Source: Allobrachymonas sp. | Lineage (GTDB): Bacteria > Pseudomonadota > Gammaproteobacteria > Burkholderiales > Burkholderiaceae_C | NCBI GenBank assembly: GCA_030538335.1 | Contig: JAUNUE010000087.1 | Location: 1-7,476, forward strand | Reading direction: 5' to 3' | DNA length: 7,476 nt | Part shown: in pieces, positions 6,909 to 7,476 of the stretch | How the letters are laid out: each line of letters starts with the position of its first letter | Position numbering within the stretch: the first letter of the stretch is position 1 | The notes under the pieces: generated by a model | The model's input: only the letters and a program-made list of their open reading frames with translations | What the model was told of the DNA's origin: nothing | The model's database searches: none | Translations under genes and position numbers: made by a program

Positions 6909-7460
6909 TCAAAGACGTGCCGACTGCCCCATATCGCGCAGGTGAAAATCAAAACGCCCGGCCTCGTTACGCACCATGTGCAGGTTTTGCTGCTGCGGCA
7001 AATCCATGTGTGCCGCCGCCACCGTGGCGCAAATGGGCAACTCGCGCCCGGTTCGCTCTACCAGCACGGCCAGTTGCACGCTGGCGGGGCGGCCAAAATC
7101 GTAGATCTCGTTCAAGGCCGCGCGGATGGTGCGCCCGGTGTGCAGCACATCATCCAGCAGCAGGATGTGGGCACCGTCCACCGCAAAAGGCAGGCGCGTT
7201 TCCACGGTACGGCTCAGGCCACGCCGGGCAAAATCGTCGCGGTGCATGGCGGTGGAAATCACGCCGATGGCAGCCAGGTTCCAGTCCTGCTGCAGGCGCT
7301 CGGCCATCCACGCACCGCCCGAGGTAATGCCCACCACCTGCCAATGCGGTTGCCGCAGCGGCTGCAGCAATTGGCAGAGCCGCTGGTACAGGGCTTCGGC
7401 CTCGGGCAAGGCATCCACGGCAAGATGGGGTTGGGAATCAGGTGGACGGGTTTCGCTCAT
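6909..7460 (-). CDS. pyrR: Bifunctional pyr operon regulator / uracil phosphoribosyltransferase PyrR
   Basis: This is a complete 183-residue type I phosphoribosyltransferase. The PRPP-binding signature ILLLDDVLHTGRT is at 99-111. The upstream segment GVISTAMHRDDFARRG (66-81) corresponds to the YRDDL region of Bacillus subtilis PyrR. The downstream stretch with RPASVQLAVLVERTGRELPI (124-143) closely follows the PyrR pattern RPSSIQLAVLVDRG-RELPI, which separates it from plain Upp. The family makes UMP from uracil and PRPP. In Gram-positives it also binds pyr mRNA to cause attenuation; whether it regulates RNA here cannot be seen. The ATG at 7460 is followed by a short hydrophilic lead-in, and only a poor Shine-Dalgarno precedes it in the 16 nt visible. 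In other Burkholderiales I recall pyrB following pyrR. Here the next gene downstream is sppA, so its usual partner is not on this side. Confidence 0.95.
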   Translation of the reverse strand: MSETRPPDSQPHLAVDALPEAEALYQRLCQLLQPLRQPHWQVVGITSGGAWMAERLQQDWNLAAIGVISTAMHRDDFARRGLSRTVETRLPFAVDGAHILLLDDVLHTGRTIRAALNEIYDFGRPASVQLAVLVERTGRELPICATVAAAHMDLPQQQNLHMVRNEAGRFDFHLRDMGQSARL

Positions 7461-7476
7461 GGTGCTGCTGCAGGAA

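Overview
The window is about 7.5 kb of high-GC, densely coding bacterial chromosome. The proteins point to a betaproteobacterium in the Burkholderiales, most likely a Comamonadaceae-type genome. This rests on the PBP1A / LptM-type lipoprotein / LysA gene order, a Gram-negative PyrR, and the character of the LysA and MsbA sequences; it is inference from memory of families, not a search. All six genes look like vertically inherited housekeeping or envelope genes. I see no tRNA, rRNA, CRISPR array, insertion sequence or prophage gene.

Left block, plus strand: the 3' two thirds of mrcA/ponA (penicillin-binding protein 1A, cut by the window start at base 1), a small lptM/yifL-type lipoprotein gene, and lysA (diaminopimelate decarboxylase). 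Gaps are 4-22 nt and 18 nt, so they are probably one transcription unit. PBP1A cross-links peptidoglycan, LptM assists maturation of the outer-membrane LPS translocon in Escherichia coli, and LysA consumes meso-DAP, a precursor of both peptidoglycan and lysine.

Right block, minus strand, convergent on lysA. In transcription order it runs pyrR (bifunctional pyrimidine regulator / uracil phosphoribosyltransferase), an sppA-type S49 membrane peptidase, msbA (lipid A flippase ABC transporter), and a small exported DUF192 protein. The 53-nt pyrR-sppA gap suggests cotranscription. The sppA-msbA gap (103 nt) and especially the msbA-DUF192 gap (184 nt) are larger and contain inverted repeats. Overall, five of the six complete or partial envelope/pyrimidine genes around pyrR act at the cell envelope.

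The most interesting non-coding structure is in the msbA-DUF192 gap: a 68-nt pair of inverted REP-like units (3755-3822). Each 26-nt unit has a CCGTTC tag followed by a short 5-bp hairpin. The two units differ only at four positions, and these form two compensatory base-pair flips, so each unit keeps its own hairpin. Other points are a run of nine G in the mrcA coding sequence, an apparent insertion of about 24 residues in the MsbA nucleotide-binding domain, and the placement of pyrR next to sppA/msbA rather than pyrB. I found no clearly new multi-gene system. No stretch longer than 184 nt lacks a gene.
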